NCBI GenBank assembly: GCA_937775295.1
Contig: CALKBZ010000003.1
Span: 186,001 to 250,000, forward strand
DNA: 64,000 nt
DNA from: an uncultured Opitutales bacterium
Lineage (GTDB): Bacteria > Verrucomicrobiota > Verrucomicrobiia > Opitutales > Coraliomargaritaceae
Direction: 5' to 3'
Both the position numbers and the translations under genes were made by a program. Below, one piece after another: positions 18,805-28,440 of the stretch (the stretch's first letter is position 1; every line of letters begins with the position of its first letter). The notes beneath the pieces were generated by a model that was not told the origin of the DNA, made no database searches, and saw only the letters and a list, made by a program, of their open reading frames with translations.

Positions 18805-19827
18805 ATGATTTTAGCCATTGAAAGTTCTTGCGATGAGTCTGCGCTCGCACTGTTCGATCCCGCCAAGGGAGTCGAAGGCGAGTGGGTACACAGTCAGATC
18901 AGCTTGCATCAAGAATACGGCGGGGTGGTGCCCGATCTCGCGAGCCGTGAGCATTTGAAGAATTTCTTCCCGCTGCTGGAAGCATCCGATGTACTGGCGC
19001 GGCAGTCGGAGATCACTCGGATAGCCGTCACGCAGGGGCCTGGTCTTGCCGGTTGTCTCGCGCTCGGTATCGCATTTGCTAAGAGCCTCGCGCTCGCTTG
19101 GAAGTTGCCGCTGTGCGGCGTTAATCACCTGCGTGGTCATGCGTATTCACCTTTCATTACGCTGCACCAAGCAGACCCCGACGGTTTTGCCAATGCATTC
19201 GACGGATTACTGCCGCATCTCGGCCTTGTGGTCTCGGGCGGCAACACCATTCTATTTGAAATTAACCAAGCCAAGCAGCTCACCGTATTAGCGGAGACTG
19301 TCGACGACGCCGCGGGCGAGGCGCTCGATAAAGGCGCCAAGCTTCTCGGTTTGCCCTATCCTGGCGGACCGCATGTCGAAAAGATTGCCGCGAATGGGAA
19401 TGCCAAGGCATTTGATTTTCCGAAGTCGATTGCGCCGCGCAACGAACGGCGCTTTAGCTTTTCTGGACTCAAAACCAGCCTGCGCTATCGCATTGAGAAG
19501 ATGGGCGATGCTGAACTCGAAGCCGCGCTGCCTGATATTTGCGCGTCCTATCAAAGCGCGGTGATCGATCAACTGTTTGGTAAGACCAAGCACATCTTGG
19601 AGGTCGATAGCTATAAGAGCCTCGGTCTTTCCGGCGGTGTATCAAATAACAAAGCACTCCGCGCCGCGATGCAGCGACTCGCCAAGCGCTACCGTATGCC
19701 ATGCCTCATCGCTGAGCCGCAGCACACTGGTGATAATGCTGCGATGATTGCCTTCGCCGCTTACGCCGATCCTGAAGGCACGCGGAGCGATGCGATCAGC
19801 ATCGAGCCAGCCTTGCGTTTGGGGTAG
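18805..19827 (+). CDS. tsaD: tRNA N6-adenosine threonylcarbamoyltransferase
   Basis: Kae1/TsaD (340 aa from ATG 18805), the universal ASKHA-fold enzyme that transfers threonylcarbamoyl to A37 of ANN-decoding tRNAs together with TsaB, TsaC and TsaE. It has the opening MILAIESSCDES, the metal-binding HLRGHAYS block, the VSGGNT nucleotide loop, AAGEALDKGAKLLGLPYPGGP, and the C-terminal DNAAMIAFAAY. A longer frame from GTG 18721 would begin inside the 21-bp inverted repeat and adds 28 unrelated residues, so it is rejected. Partner genes are not in this window. Confidence 0.96.
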   Translation: MILAIESSCDESALALFDPAKGVEGEWVHSQISLHQEYGGVVPDLASREHLKNFFPLLEASDVLARQSEITRIAVTQGPGLAGCLALGIAFAKSLALAWKLPLCGVNHLRGHAYSPFITLHQADPDGFANAFDGLLPHLGLVVSGGNTILFEINQAKQLTVLAETVDDAAGEALDKGAKLLGLPYPGGPHVEKIAANGNAKAFDFPKSIAPRNERRFSFSGLKTSLRYRIEKMGDAELEAALPDICASYQSAVIDQLFGKTKHILEVDSYKSLGLSGGVSNNKALRAAMQRLAKRYRMPCLIAEPQHTGDNAAMIAFAAYADPEGTRSDAISIEPALRLG

Positions 19828-19844
19828 CAGCGCCAAGGGGTGGA

Positions 19845-20705
19845 TTAACCAGCCTTATTTTTATGGCGCGGTCTTAGTTTTCGCAAACTCAGTAGAAAGG
19901 CTTCGCAGCTTTTGCGCCAACCAAGCTTCCATTGATTGCCGAGCCAATGATTGAACGCGGGGCAAGTTGTTGGGCTGTTTATTCCGCCTCCTTCGGGGTA
20001 GATCGTCATCTCTCCCAGTAAGATCCCGTCAGTCGTATCATAGAGGTCGATACGAGCAAAATCCAAACCTGCGCCCAACCGCTCTGAAATTGCCAGCATC
20101 TCGTCGAGGCGTTTGGGGCGCAGCGGAGTTCTCTCTGGTCGTGCTTCTTGGTAGCGTGTTAGTTCGAGCTCATTCCAGTCGTGGTCATAGAAGATATTGC
20201 ATGCGTCTCTGCGGAAGCGAGCCGAGCCGATGTTAATGGCTCGGACTACACCCTGAAAGGTATACATTCGGTAATCCTTGAGCTCGATGTCATCCAGTGG
20301 AGTGAGCAGTGCTTCGACAATGGTATTGGGCTCGATGTGTTGATAGGCCCATTTCTTAGTATTATGTTTTTTGTCCATCCATTCGGTGCACAGTGCGATG
20401 ACTTCGTCCTGTGTTAGCTGATGTTTATTGTCAGCGCAAATGTCCTTCAGTGTGCCATCAATATCGGTGATCTCTTTGCCGTTGTTGAAAAAATAAAAGT
20501 TTCCTTGGAGGCATAGAATATTCCAGCCCCAGCCGTGCGCGGCCTTGATAAAATAGCTATTGGGGAGTGTCTCGAAAGGGATCGTTCGTAGCTCTTGTGT
20601 GACGTAGAGTAATTCTACTGCCTTGACTGATCGCTTGGCAGCATAGTCACGCACTCGGTATTTGTCTTGGATCGTAAGGAAGAGTTGGTTGCGATCCCGC
20701 GTCAT
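19845..20705 (-). CDS. TupA-like ATP-grasp protein, N-terminus separated by an in-frame TGA
   Basis: A 286-codon frame of the TupA-like ATP-grasp family, usually found with surface-polysaccharide genes and thought to ligate amino acids or polyanions. Family features seen: DKYRVRDY near the start, YFIKAAHGWGWN nucleotide-binding strand, HIEPNTIVEALL, DYRMYTFQG, and the metal-binding FARIDLYDTTDGILLGEMTIYPEGG. The normal family N-terminus (a P-T-F-x-x-K-x-x-W segment) is present upstream in the same frame, but the expected Trp codon is TGA at 20709-20711. Translation from ATG 20705 would give a protein short by about 22 residues. It may be a young pseudogene. The neighbour tsaD converges on it. 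Confidence 0.75.
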   Translation of the reverse strand: MTRDRNQLFLTIQDKYRVRDYAAKRSVKAVELLYVTQELRTIPFETLPNSYFIKAAHGWGWNILCLQGNFYFFNNGKEITDIDGTLKDICADNKHQLTQDEVIALCTEWMDKKHNTKKWAYQHIEPNTIVEALLTPLDDIELKDYRMYTFQGVVRAINIGSARFRRDACNIFYDHDWNELELTRYQEARPERTPLRPKRLDEMLAISERLGAGLDFARIDLYDTTDGILLGEMTIYPEGGGINSPTTCPAFNHWLGNQWKLGWRKSCEAFLLSLRKLRPRHKNKAG

Positions 20706-20708
20706 CCG

Positions 20709-20771
20709 TCAGCGCACTTTGTCTGCAAAATTCAACCTAAAGGTCGGATGTGGACGGCGTGTGGATTTCAT
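20709..20771 (-). pseudogene. N-terminal exon-like remnant of the TupA-like gene, ending in TGA
   Basis: ATG 20769-20771 opens 20 codons (MKSTRRPHPTF...FADKVR) followed by TGA at 20709-20711, then CGG and the ATG of the downstream frame with no frame change. PTF and FADKVR align with the conserved start of TupA-like proteins, in which the next residue is Trp. A TGG to TGA change explains the break. Confidence 0.65.
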
Positions 20772-21161
20772 ATAAAAGTAGAGGGCCAGATACTGCGACC
20801 TTTATGAGTTAATTCCGCGATGCCGGACTTGTCGAGTTTGCCTTTAGCCATTACGTCCGCCAATTCGTTGGCAACTGTACCGTTAATATTAAAGAGTGCT
20901 GCTACAGTGTAGCGTTAGTCTTTGAGACAGCGAGCCGCTACTCAAGATCATGCAGACTAATGCGGTTTCCTTGGACACCCCGTTCAGCTTGTCAGCCTAA
21001 TCGAGGGTGAAGTCGTCAAAGTTAAAAGCGTAATTCGAGGGCGCAGTGCTGCGTCGGTTTACTTCGATAACTTTCCAGATGGCGGCTTTTTTTTTCGAAA
21101 AATATCAGGAAAATAACAAGTAAGGACCCACAGTTTGAATATAGGTCGCATGCCTCTACGC
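20772..21161. other. Stretch without an intact gene, with protein remnants on the minus strand
   Basis: I find no open gene. On the minus strand a broken frame reads ALFNINGTVANELADVMAKG and LDKSGIAELTHKG (about 20780-20900), and another reads SNYAFNFDDFTLD followed by a stop (about 21005-21045). The latter resembles the ends of secreted beta-sandwich proteins. These look like remains of a decayed gene for a secreted protein. Identity is unknown. Confidence 0.35.
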
Positions 21162-21902
21162 TTAATCTGCTAGCGGGCGAAAGGCGTCTTTGGAGATCCA
21201 GCCAGTGGCCTGGCCTTCAGTTTCGATTTGGTAGAAGTGGTTGTATTGATCTAGGATGCGGGCGCGTTCGCCGGTGCGGGCGGTGCCACTTTGCGGAGCC
21301 GCGGAGGCTGGCGCGGCGTGGAGGCTGGTGGCTTCGTCGGTGATGATCGTGCCTGTTTGCAGTAAACGCAGGTTGATCCAGACCGATGGTATCGAAAGAA
21401 TCAGTGCGGTGATACTAATGACGCGTAGTGTTTTGAGCCTGATACTAATCTTCGTTTCGCTGAGGCGCGGGAGGATCAATGCTGCTAGCAGCAGCCAGAA
21501 GCTGACGGTTGCGAGGATAAGCCATGTCTTAGTTGGAAGTGCTGCGCTGGCGAGAGTATACCATTTTGCTGAGCCGGCGAAGAGTCCCAGTTCTTGGCGG
21601 ACGGCTTCGAGCTTGTAGCGGTATCCTGCGTTGAATGGCTCGAGCAATTGTGCACGTTCGAGCTGCCAGACTGCTTCGGCTGGCGCACTGAGTTGGAAAT
21701 GTGCGAGCCCTAGGTTGTGGCGTGCCGCGGCGGTTTCGGCGAGCTCCAGTGCGGCGTTGAATTGCGTCTTGGCTGTTTCGTATTCAGCATCTTGGTACGC
21801 TTCAATGCCAGATTGAAAGGGGGATGCAGGCTCACCGTTCGCGGCAAAAGCGGCGATGGCGGTGAGACTGTAGAGAGCTAAGGTGCGGAAGAATGAACTC
21901 AT
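21162..21902 (-). CDS. batE: BatE-like TPR/SH3 membrane protein
   Basis: A 246-aa protein with a signal peptide (ALYSLTAIAAFAANG), two TPR-like helix pairs in residues 28-100, two hydrophobic helices around residues 125-145 and 160-182, and a C-terminal SH3-like domain (residues 190-246, with GTARTGERARIL and GWISKDAF). This TPR plus bacterial SH3 layout and the position at the end of the moxR-bat cluster match BatE of the Bat (Bacteroides aerotolerance) systems. Exact biochemical role is unknown. It follows batD after a 177-bp gap holding a palindromic element, so cotranscription with batD is uncertain. Confidence 0.75.
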   Translation of the reverse strand: MSSFFRTLALYSLTAIAAFAANGEPASPFQSGIEAYQDAEYETAKTQFNAALELAETAAARHNLGLAHFQLSAPAEAVWQLERAQLLEPFNAGYRYKLEAVRQELGLFAGSAKWYTLASAALPTKTWLILATVSFWLLLAALILPRLSETKISIRLKTLRVISITALILSIPSVWINLRLLQTGTIITDEATSLHAAPASAAPQSGTARTGERARILDQYNHFYQIETEGQATGWISKDAFRPLAD

Positions 21903-21946
21903 AGTGCTATGAAAAGTAATGTGGTACTGGTTGATTCAGGTTGCCA

Positions 21947-22022
21947 CGTGGCGTCGTCGCTTGCGACGGCCAGAGGGTCAAAGGGGCGGCTCCAATTGGC
22001 CTGCGCAAGCGCAGACGCCACG
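21947..22022. repeat. Palindromic element between batD and batE
   Basis: A perfect 9-bp outer stem (CGTGGCGTC 21947-21955, GACGCCACG 22014-22022) encloses two inner hairpins, GTCGCTTGCGAC (21956-21967) and TGCGCAAGCGCA (22002-22013), separated by a spacer that begins and ends with GGCC. The fold would be a three-way or cloverleaf shape. It shares plan, outer-stem core and the GCCACGGG border with the element in hrpA at 13446-13531. Confidence 0.8.
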
Positions 22023-22079
22023 GGTTCAGGGCTGTCGAGAGTATGACTTCTTGCGCTACCTCATTGAAAGGATGGAAAC

Positions 22080-23873
22080 TCATAGTACTTTCAAGATGGT
22101 TTTGAGCTTAGTGTGGGCGCTTTGCAGATCAGCGTTGCGGCTCCGGCCAGAGAAACGATAGTTGTCGGCTTCGTTGAATAGGCTTCGTGCTTGTTCAATC
22201 ACCCCGTGGTCCACTTGGCTTTGCTTGAACAGTGCTTCAAGTTCAGCAAAGTTAGCAGAGCGTAGGTTGCGCTTCATGCGCACGGTTGCCGCGAGCCGGA
22301 TTGCCTCTTGCGCACTGCGGTAGAAGACCGCGGCATCGGTGCTTTGAGCTTCTTTGATTGTGAGCTTGAGCGCTTGCTTGGCGTTATGAATGAGAGCGTA
22401 GTTTGCGTTTTGATCTAGGCGCTTGCGGCGATAGATCAAAATGCTTGACGCAGTGAGTGCGACGAATGCGGCCCCGTTGAGGTAGTTGAACCAAGGGCTC
22501 GAAAGCAGGCTTTTTTCAATGTGACGTCCCTTGCGTGGCCGATAATCGAGTGTGATGAGCAGCTCTTCGGGGTTGAGTGCTTTGGTTAGGTTGATTGCGG
22601 GGACGGAGTCTTTTTCTATTGGCGTTGCTGCAGTTGTCATCGCTGGGCGATTGGACTGCGCGACATTGGCGGTGAGTGTCGGGGCAGAGAGTTCGACATA
22701 CTTCTCTGTGTTCGGATCGAAGTATGAGAATTTCACTTCGGGGAGTTTGAGGCTGCCTGCTTTCTCAGGGATGAAAACATAGTCGAAGCGCTTCATGCCT
22801 GTGAGTGGCTGTGATTCGATTGGCTCGAAAGTTGATTCGGGCATGTAGCTGCGCCAGCCTCTGGCTTGCGGCATCTCGGGGCCTTTGATTCGGTCGAAAT
22901 TACCACTGCCACTAAGCTTGAGTGATAGCATGATGGGCTCCTCAACACGAGTCGAATCACTGTCGGCTGAAAGCTCCATGCTGAATTGACCAATGGCACC
23001 TGAGTAGCTCTCTGGTTTTCCCTCCGAGGGAAGAGTGCGTACGTCGATTTGAGTCGGAGGGCTGTAAATATTGAAGCGTTCGGAACGTCCAAAGAAGTTG
23101 TCAAACATGCCACCGCCAAGTTGAGAGGCTTGGTTATTTCGCTGGTCAGGCATTTGTGCTGCCAGAGTGAATTGAAAGTTGAGGTCCTGTGAGCCTGCAC
23201 TGATTGGTGTAATGGTGAACGGCCAGCTGTAAACGCGATAGCGACGGCCGTTGAACATCTCGATACTCTCTACGGATTGTTCGGGCAGTTCGCTTACTGT
23301 GAATCCGTCGGCGCGCCGCTCGAAGCCATTGAGCCCGCGCAGTGTTACACTGCTTGAAACGTACAGTTTTAATAGGATTGATGTGGTCTGGCCGACGTAG
23401 AGTTGTTCAGGCGCATTGGCTTGCAGGAAGATCAGTTCGTCAACCGTCGGAGCTACGTCGGCTGAACCTTCGACCACGGTCAGGGTCGCGGTTGGCGCTT
23501 GTAGGCGGCCGCCTTTGTATTCGAAAATGTAAGCGGGAATGGTGAAGTTGCCAGCTGTTTGGGAGACCGCTTCGATGATGAGTTGCTGCGTAATACTATA
23601 TTCGCTCACGCCATTGGTGATACGAGTCGATTGACTGTTCGAGGTGCGGCCGTTGCGTAAGGTGAGTCCGCCATCGGAGGGAATCGGCAACGAGGTAATG
23701 CGCTCCGCTGCAGGCTTTTTGCTATCATCGGTTTCGACGATCTCAACGATGTATTTTGCGGTGCTGCCAACGGCGACGCGAGCAGGTTCGAAGCGTGCGC
23801 TGACACGAATCTCTGCAATCAGTGTCGAGGTCGTAAAAAGGGCTAATATTAGGAATGCGTTTCGTAGTTGCAT
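22080..23873 (-). CDS. batD: BatD family protein
   Basis: A 597-aa envelope protein of the BatD (oxygen tolerance) family. It begins with a signal peptide (FLILALFTTSTLIAEI) and continues with several beta-rich Ig-like repeats, including the family-typical VGSTAKYIVEI, LYVGQTTSILLKLY and YSGAIGQFSMELSAD stretches. A single transmembrane helix follows near residue 460 (YLNGAAFVALTASSILIY), then a helical cytosolic tail of about 130 residues. It is thought to be a periplasmic partner of the VWA proteins BatA and BatB. It is 20 nt downstream of the batBC fusion gene, so in the same operon. Confidence 0.88.
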   Translation of the reverse strand: MQLRNAFLILALFTTSTLIAEIRVSARFEPARVAVGSTAKYIVEIVETDDSKKPAAERITSLPIPSDGGLTLRNGRTSNSQSTRITNGVSEYSITQQLIIEAVSQTAGNFTIPAYIFEYKGGRLQAPTATLTVVEGSADVAPTVDELIFLQANAPEQLYVGQTTSILLKLYVSSSVTLRGLNGFERRADGFTVSELPEQSVESIEMFNGRRYRVYSWPFTITPISAGSQDLNFQFTLAAQMPDQRNNQASQLGGGMFDNFFGRSERFNIYSPPTQIDVRTLPSEGKPESYSGAIGQFSMELSADSDSTRVEEPIMLSLKLSGSGNFDRIKGPEMPQARGWRSYMPESTFEPIESQPLTGMKRFDYVFIPEKAGSLKLPEVKFSYFDPNTEKYVELSAPTLTANVAQSNRPAMTTAATPIEKDSVPAINLTKALNPEELLITLDYRPRKGRHIEKSLLSSPWFNYLNGAAFVALTASSILIYRRKRLDQNANYALIHNAKQALKLTIKEAQSTDAAVFYRSAQEAIRLAATVRMKRNLRSANFAELEALFKQSQVDHGVIEQARSLFNEADNYRFSGRSRNADLQSAHTKLKTILKVL

Positions 23874-23892
23874 AGGTATCTAAAAATGGACG

Positions 23893-25890
23893 TTACCAGT
23901 CGCGGAGTTCTCTGTTGCGGTTCGATTGGCGGGTTTCGTCGGATGGATCGGAAAATGGGAGTAATTGTTCAGAGCCGCGTAGGCTGTCGAGTAGGTCTTG
24001 GGCTTCGGAGATACTCATGCCTTCCATAGGCATCATTTCACCATCTGCGTCACCATCTGCGTCGCCGTCTGCGGCTTCGCCTTCAGTTGGTTGCGGTGAC
24101 TCGCTGCTTTCTTCGTCGGTCGCTTCCTCACCTTCGCTAGCGGCCTCTTCTTCAGCTTGTTGCTCCATGTCCTCGGCAGGGTCGCCAGTCGACTCGGTGT
24201 CTTCGCCTTCGCTTGGCTCGTCTGATTCTTCGCCTTCGGAAGACTCGGACTCATCGCCTTCTTGGTCAGACTGTTCGTCACCGTCTTGGCCTTGTTCGGA
24301 CTCGTCGCCTTCTTCGCCGTCCTCAGGTTCGGACTCGTCGCCTTCTTCACCGTCCTCTGATTCTTCGGAGTTCTGTTCTTCTTGGTCCTCCTGATCTTGA
24401 GGTTCTTGTTGCTTTAAGAATTCTTCGAGCGCGTTGCGGCGAGCTTCGATACTGGTGGCATCTTCGATGCTGATGGCGTCGCTTGAATCAATTTCGTTGG
24501 CGGATTTAAATAAGGCCTCGGCTTGTTTCCAGCTTTCGATGGCAGCCTCGAAGTCCTGTGCCTCTAGCGAGGATTCGCCAACTTGGTTGATGGCGTGCGC
24601 CATGTTGTAAAGTGCGTCACGTTCGAGTGAGACATTTTCGCTGAGCTCGATCGCTTCTTCGTAGAGGCGCGTGGCTTCGGTATAGTCGCCGGCTTCAAGC
24701 TGGGTATTCGCTTGGTTGTATAGCACACGCGGGTCTGTTTCGGGCTCGTGAATGATTGCTTTGGGCGACTCCTGTGTCGGCGGTAGTGGCAGCTCGAGTG
24801 ATTCGGTCGGTGCAGTTGCTGGTTCTAAATTCTGGGCTTCACTGGGTGTTGGCAGCAGCAGGGATGTCGTGGCGATGATGACTGCCAGTTGAATCGATAC
24901 CTTGCTGCGTCGGCGTATGAAGATTTCCAATACAAGAAGAATGCAGGCGGCGAATAGGGCCCATTGGTAGCGCTCGATGCGGGCTTCTTGTAATTCGGAC
25001 TCGCGCTCTTCGCGGGGGAGTGTGGCGAGTACGGAGTTGTAAAGTGTGTTGAGCGACTGATCGCTCAGTCGGCTATAGCTCCCGCCTGTGAGTTGTGCGA
25101 TCTCTTGCAGTGTGCGTTCGTCTAGTTGGCTGCGTACGGGTTGACCGCTGGAGTCGCGGATGAACTCTTCGGTGCCTTGTGCATTGCGGACTTTTAGATA
25201 CTCACCTTCGGGAGTGCCGATGCCGATGGTGTATATTTTGATGCCGTCTTTGGCGACTTCGCGCGCGGTATCAATTGCCTGTTGCTCTTGGTCTTCGCCA
25301 TCGGTGAGCAGGATGACTACTTTGAAGTTGTTATCCTTTGGGAAGGCTTTGGCAGCTTCGCGTATGGCTCGGCCAATATCACTGCCGCCTCGTGAAATAC
25401 TGGTTTGGCCAATAGAATCCAAGTTCTCGCGGAAGGCTGAATAGTCGAGGGTTGGTGGGGTTTGTAGGAAGGCGTTTCCAGCAAACGCAACTAGCCCGAT
25501 GCGGTCACTCTCCAAGCGTTTAACCAGATCGATGATGGCGAGCTTAGCACGATCTAAACGAGTTGGCCTCAGGTCGGTGGCGAGCATACTCTTGGAGCTG
25601 TCGAGCACGAAGACGATGTCGAGGCCGCGTGCTTTTCGCTCAATCCAGTCCACTCCGTATTGTGGCCGGGCGAGGGCGACGCCGATTAGTGCGAGGGCGA
25701 GGAGGATGAGGCCCGCTTTGAGCAGTGTGCGTTGTTGACTCGCTTTCTCGGTGAGTTGATCGAGTAGCCGTGCGGCTGCAAATCGACTGAGCAACGTTTC
25801 ACGGCGGCGAAACCCAAATGCGAACAGTCCCGCGAATAATAATACAATGAGCGGGGTGAACGTGAGCCAGAGCTGATTTTCAAAGGTCAT
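23893..25890 (-). CDS. BatB-BatC fusion: VWA membrane protein with TPRs and acidic tail
   Basis: A 665-aa protein. Two hydrophobic helices at the N-terminus precede a von Willebrand factor A domain with a complete MIDAS (DSSKS, then TDGEDQ), as in BatB. A third helix and a signal-like [12 protein letters not shown] follow, then a TPR region like BatC. The tail of about 150 residues is almost entirely Glu, Asp, Ser and Gly, ending in [23 protein letters not shown] at 25888-25890 overlaps the batA stop as ATGA, which fixes the start and shows translational coupling; the in-frame extension to 25965 is rejected. BatB and BatC are separate in many species. The tail could be a periplasmic cation-binding region. 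Confidence 0.88.
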   Translation of the reverse strand: MTFENQLWLTFTPLIVLLFAGLFAFGFRRRETLLSRFAAARLLDQLTEKASQQRTLLKAGLILLALALIGVALARPQYGVDWIERKARGLDIVFVLDSSKSMLATDLRPTRLDRAKLAIIDLVKRLESDRIGLVAFAGNAFLQTPPTLDYSAFRENLDSIGQTSISRGGSDIGRAIREAAKAFPKDNNFKVVILLTDGEDQEQQAIDTAREVAKDGIKIYTIGIGTPEGEYLKVRNAQGTEEFIRDSSGQPVRSQLDERTLQEIAQLTGGSYSRLSDQSLNTLYNSVLATLPREERESELQEARIERYQWALFAACILLVLEIFIRRRSKVSIQLAVIIATTSLLLPTPSEAQNLEPATAPTESLELPLPPTQESPKAIIHEPETDPRVLYNQANTQLEAGDYTEATRLYEEAIELSENVSLERDALYNMAHAINQVGESSLEAQDFEAAIESWKQAEALFKSANEIDSSDAISIEDATSIEARRNALEEFLKQQEPQDQEDQEEQNSEESEDGEEGDESEPEDGEEGDESEQGQDGDEQSDQEGDESESSEGEESDEPSEGEDTESTGDPAEDMEQQAEEEAASEGEEATDEESSESPQPTEGEAADGDADGDADGEMMPMEGMSISEAQDLLDSLRGSEQLLPFSDPSDETRQSNRNRELRDW

Positions 25891-26924
25891 GGCAGTCGGC
25901 GATAGCGCGTGTTGCGTAAGAGTTGTTCTAGGGCAAGTAAGGCGAGCCCGAGGGCTGCTGGCCAAATGAAATATTCGGTAAAAGTGGCGTAGGAGCGGAG
26001 CTCAATGGTAGTGGTTTCGAGTTCGCTGATCTCATCGTAAATACGTTCGAGGTCGCCATCTTCGGTCGCTTGGAAAAAGAGGCCACCAGTCATCTCTGCA
26101 ATTTCGCGCAGTTCGGCCTCGTCGTAGTTTGAGTTTTCGGCACGTCCGCGATACACGGGCTTACCGTCGTTGTCGCGAAGCACACGGTTGTCGCGCGTCA
26201 TCTCGGGAATCGGCACGCGGCCTTTTTTTCCGGTGGCGATGGTGTACACTTTAACACCGTAACTTTTGGCCGCTTCAGCTGCCCCAATCGGAGAGATGGT
26301 GCCTGAGTTGTTTTCGCCATCAGTCAATAGGATGACTATGTGACTGCGGGCTTCATGGTCGCGTAGGCGATTAACACTGGCGCCGAGGGCAGTGCCGATT
26401 GCGGTGCCGCCACCGTCGATTTCGCCCAACTCAAGGCGGTCTAGATTTTTCTTCAGCCAGTCGTGGTTGAGCGTGAGCGGGCTGACGACGTAGGCATCTG
26501 CTGCAAAGGCGATCAGCGCAATACGATCGTAAGGGCGCTTATCAATGAAATTGTGAACTACTCTTTTTGCGGCATCCAGACGTGTGACGACGTTTTTACG
26601 GGTCGAAAGATCGAGGGCGCGCATCGAACCAGAGAGGTCAAGTGTCACCACAATATCGATACCATCCGCATCGGTGGTGTCGTTCATCTTGCCCATTTGC
26701 GGTCGAGCGAGTGCAGTGATTAATGCAGCGAGTGTGAGGAGGCGTAGGCCGAATAGGAATTTCCCGGGACGACTGCGGCGCGAGTGGCTAAGTGCTTTGA
26801 CGAGTTGGATGCTGGAGAAACGCATCGCAGCTTCAGGGCCCATGCGCCCCGCCCACCAGGCGATGAGCGGTAATAGCAGCAGCAGAAAGAAGTACTCTGG
26901 ATTCTGAAATTGAAAGAAGCTCAT
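25887..26924 (-). CDS. batA: BatA: VWA domain membrane protein
   Basis: A 345-aa inner-membrane protein. It has two N-terminal hydrophobic helices ([14 protein letters not shown] and [15 protein letters not shown]), then ALARPQMG, then a VWA domain with MIDAS residues DLSGS and a TDGENN loop, and one C-terminal helix ([15 protein letters not shown]). This is the standard BatA layout. VWA proteins of this kind work with MoxR AAA+ ATPases, probably in assembly or metal insertion, though the target is unknown. The start overlaps the DUF4381 gene stop by 4 nt and the end overlaps batBC, so the operon is tightly packed. Confidence 0.93.
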   Translation of the reverse strand: MSFFQFQNPEYFFLLLLLPLIAWWAGRMGPEAAMRFSSIQLVKALSHSRRSRPGKFLFGLRLLTLAALITALARPQMGKMNDTTDADGIDIVVTLDLSGSMRALDLSTRKNVVTRLDAAKRVVHNFIDKRPYDRIALIAFAADAYVVSPLTLNHDWLKKNLDRLELGEIDGGGTAIGTALGASVNRLRDHEARSHIVILLTDGENNSGTISPIGAAEAAKSYGVKVYTIATGKKGRVPIPEMTRDNRVLRDNDGKPVYRGRAENSNYDEAELREIAEMTGGLFFQATEDGDLERIYDEISELETTTIELRSYATFTEYFIWPAALGLALLALEQLLRNTRYRRLP

Positions 26925-27493
26925 TGTGGCTGGACTTCCTGTGGTGTGGCTTCGACGGCTTGTTCAAATTGGGCGATGAGGGCCGTGGCACTTTCTGTAA
27001 GTGCGTTCCGTTCAGCTTCGGTGAGTGAAGCTTGGGCGAATTTTACGCGGTCGCAGTGCTCTAGGAATTCAGTGAGTGAGCTGCGTGCCTCGGGATTAAT
27101 TTGCGGTTGCCGGTCCAATGCTTGTAGGAATTCGCGCGAGGTGCGGCCGAGTGCGGCGATGCCTTTGCCAGTTTCGAAGTAGCGACGCAGCGCCAGTGAG
27201 CTGAGCACGGCAAAGCGTTCGTCGTCTTCTTTGGTGAGCTCGGCGGCAGTCTTTAGCTCAGAGAGGGCGGTGAGGTGCGGCAGCTCTGATTGTGAGCGGC
27301 TGCTGCGTGTGCGAATGAATCGAACGATGCCCCATATCAGTAGTCCTAATACGAGCACGGCGAGGGTAACCATCACTCCGATTTGCCATGGCTCGTAGGG
27401 TGGGATTTCGATGGGGCCGCGCACACGATCAAGCGACGGACCTGGCGGAAGGTCGGGCAGCTGAGGTGCATTGGCTATTTGAGCTAGAAACAT
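26921..27493 (-). CDS. DUF4381-like membrane protein of the bat operon
   Basis: A 190-aa protein with a proline-rich N-terminal stretch ([22 protein letters not shown]), one strong transmembrane helix (residues 40-62), then a cytosolic helical domain with [12 protein letters not shown] and TSREFLQAL. The pattern matches the DUF4381 family, regularly found between the DUF58 gene and batA in bat clusters. Its role is unknown; a bridging subunit of the VWA assembly is a reasonable guess. It overlaps batA by 4 nt (ATGA). Confidence 0.8.
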   Translation of the reverse strand: MFLAQIANAPQLPDLPPGPSLDRVRGPIEIPPYEPWQIGVMVTLAVLVLGLLIWGIVRFIRTRSSRSQSELPHLTALSELKTAAELTKEDDERFAVLSSLALRRYFETGKGIAALGRTSREFLQALDRQPQINPEARSSLTEFLEHCDRVKFAQASLTEAERNALTESATALIAQFEQAVEATPQEVQPQ

Positions 27494-27542
27494 GGTTGGT
27501 GACGGTTTTCCTAATTACTGATTCGTAATTCGTAATTTCCCT

Positions 27543-28430
27543 CTAGTGTCGGCTGGCGCGGCGGGCGAAGAGGTTACGCAGTGCGGGTAAATAGGGCTGG
27601 TCGGTGTGGGCTTGGATCCAGTCGAGCCCTTTCTTGCGCATTTGAGCTTTAAAGTTGCTTTGGCGCTCACGGGCTAGGGTGGTGTAGCGTTGGCGCGTGT
27701 CTTTATTGCCGGTATCGACTTCGACCATTTCGCCGGTTTCGGCATCTTCAAGGGTGATTAAGCCGACTGGTGGTAGCTCGCATTCGCGAGGGTCGCTGAG
27801 TGCAATGCTGATCAAGTCGTGGCGTTGATTGTTGAGCGCGAGGGTGTCGAAGATGCCAGTGGCTTGTGATTCGTCGAGAAAGTCGGAAATTAGGAATACG
27901 ACTGTTTTGCGGCGTTGCACACGATTGAGATAATCGAGTGCGGCCTGGTGCGAAGTGCCGCGGCCTGTGGGCTCGAAGAATAAAATATCGCGGATCAAGC
28001 GGAGGATGTGGCGGCGTCCTTTCTTGGGTGGGATGTAGTGCTCGACCTCGTCGGTGTAGAGTAGCACGCCGACTTTGTCGTTGTTTTGTGTGGCGGTAAA
28101 CGCCAGCACACTGGCGATCTCTGCGGCGCGCTCGCGCTTGCTTTGCTCGACGGAGCCGAAGATGCCCGATGCGCTTAAATCAATTAACAGCATCAACGTC
28201 ATTTCGCGCTCTTCGCGGAAGACTTTGACAAAGGGGCGATCCATTTTGGCGCTAACATTCCAGTCAATCGTACGCACGTCGTCGCCGATTTCATACTCGC
28301 GTACCTCCTCAAAGTCCATGCCACGGCCCTTGAACGAGCTGTGGTAAGCGCCGCTCACGGAATCCGTCACTAGATGACGCGCGCGTATCTCGAGGCGGCG
28401 AACTTTTTTAATGATATCTGCCGGAGTCAC
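27543..28430 (-). CDS. DUF58 domain protein (degenerate VWA fold)
   Basis: A 295-aa soluble protein of the DUF58 family, whose genes sit beside moxR in most bacteria. Hallmarks seen: RRLEIRARHLV near the start, GRGMDFEEVREYEIGDDVRTIDWNVSAK (the family signature), and a VWA-like fold with LLIDLSASG in place of a perfect MIDAS. It probably works as the adaptor or substrate of the MoxR ATPase. The gene follows moxR after a 112-bp gap filled with short A/G-rich tandem repeats, then continues into the DUF4381 gene 49 nt on. Confidence 0.92.
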   Translation of the reverse strand: MTPADIIKKVRRLEIRARHLVTDSVSGAYHSSFKGRGMDFEEVREYEIGDDVRTIDWNVSAKMDRPFVKVFREEREMTLMLLIDLSASGIFGSVEQSKRERAAEIASVLAFTATQNNDKVGVLLYTDEVEHYIPPKKGRRHILRLIRDILFFEPTGRGTSHQAALDYLNRVQRRKTVVFLISDFLDESQATGIFDTLALNNQRHDLISIALSDPRECELPPVGLITLEDAETGEMVEVDTGNKDTRQRYTTLARERQSNFKAQMRKKGLDWIQAHTDQPYLPALRNLFARRASRH

Positions 28431-28440
28431 TTTTTTTAAA

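Noticed and set aside
24033-24394. Long Ser/Lys-rich frames opposite and alongside the batBC acidic tail
   Set aside because: They are by-products of the repetitive Glu/Asp codons in other frames.
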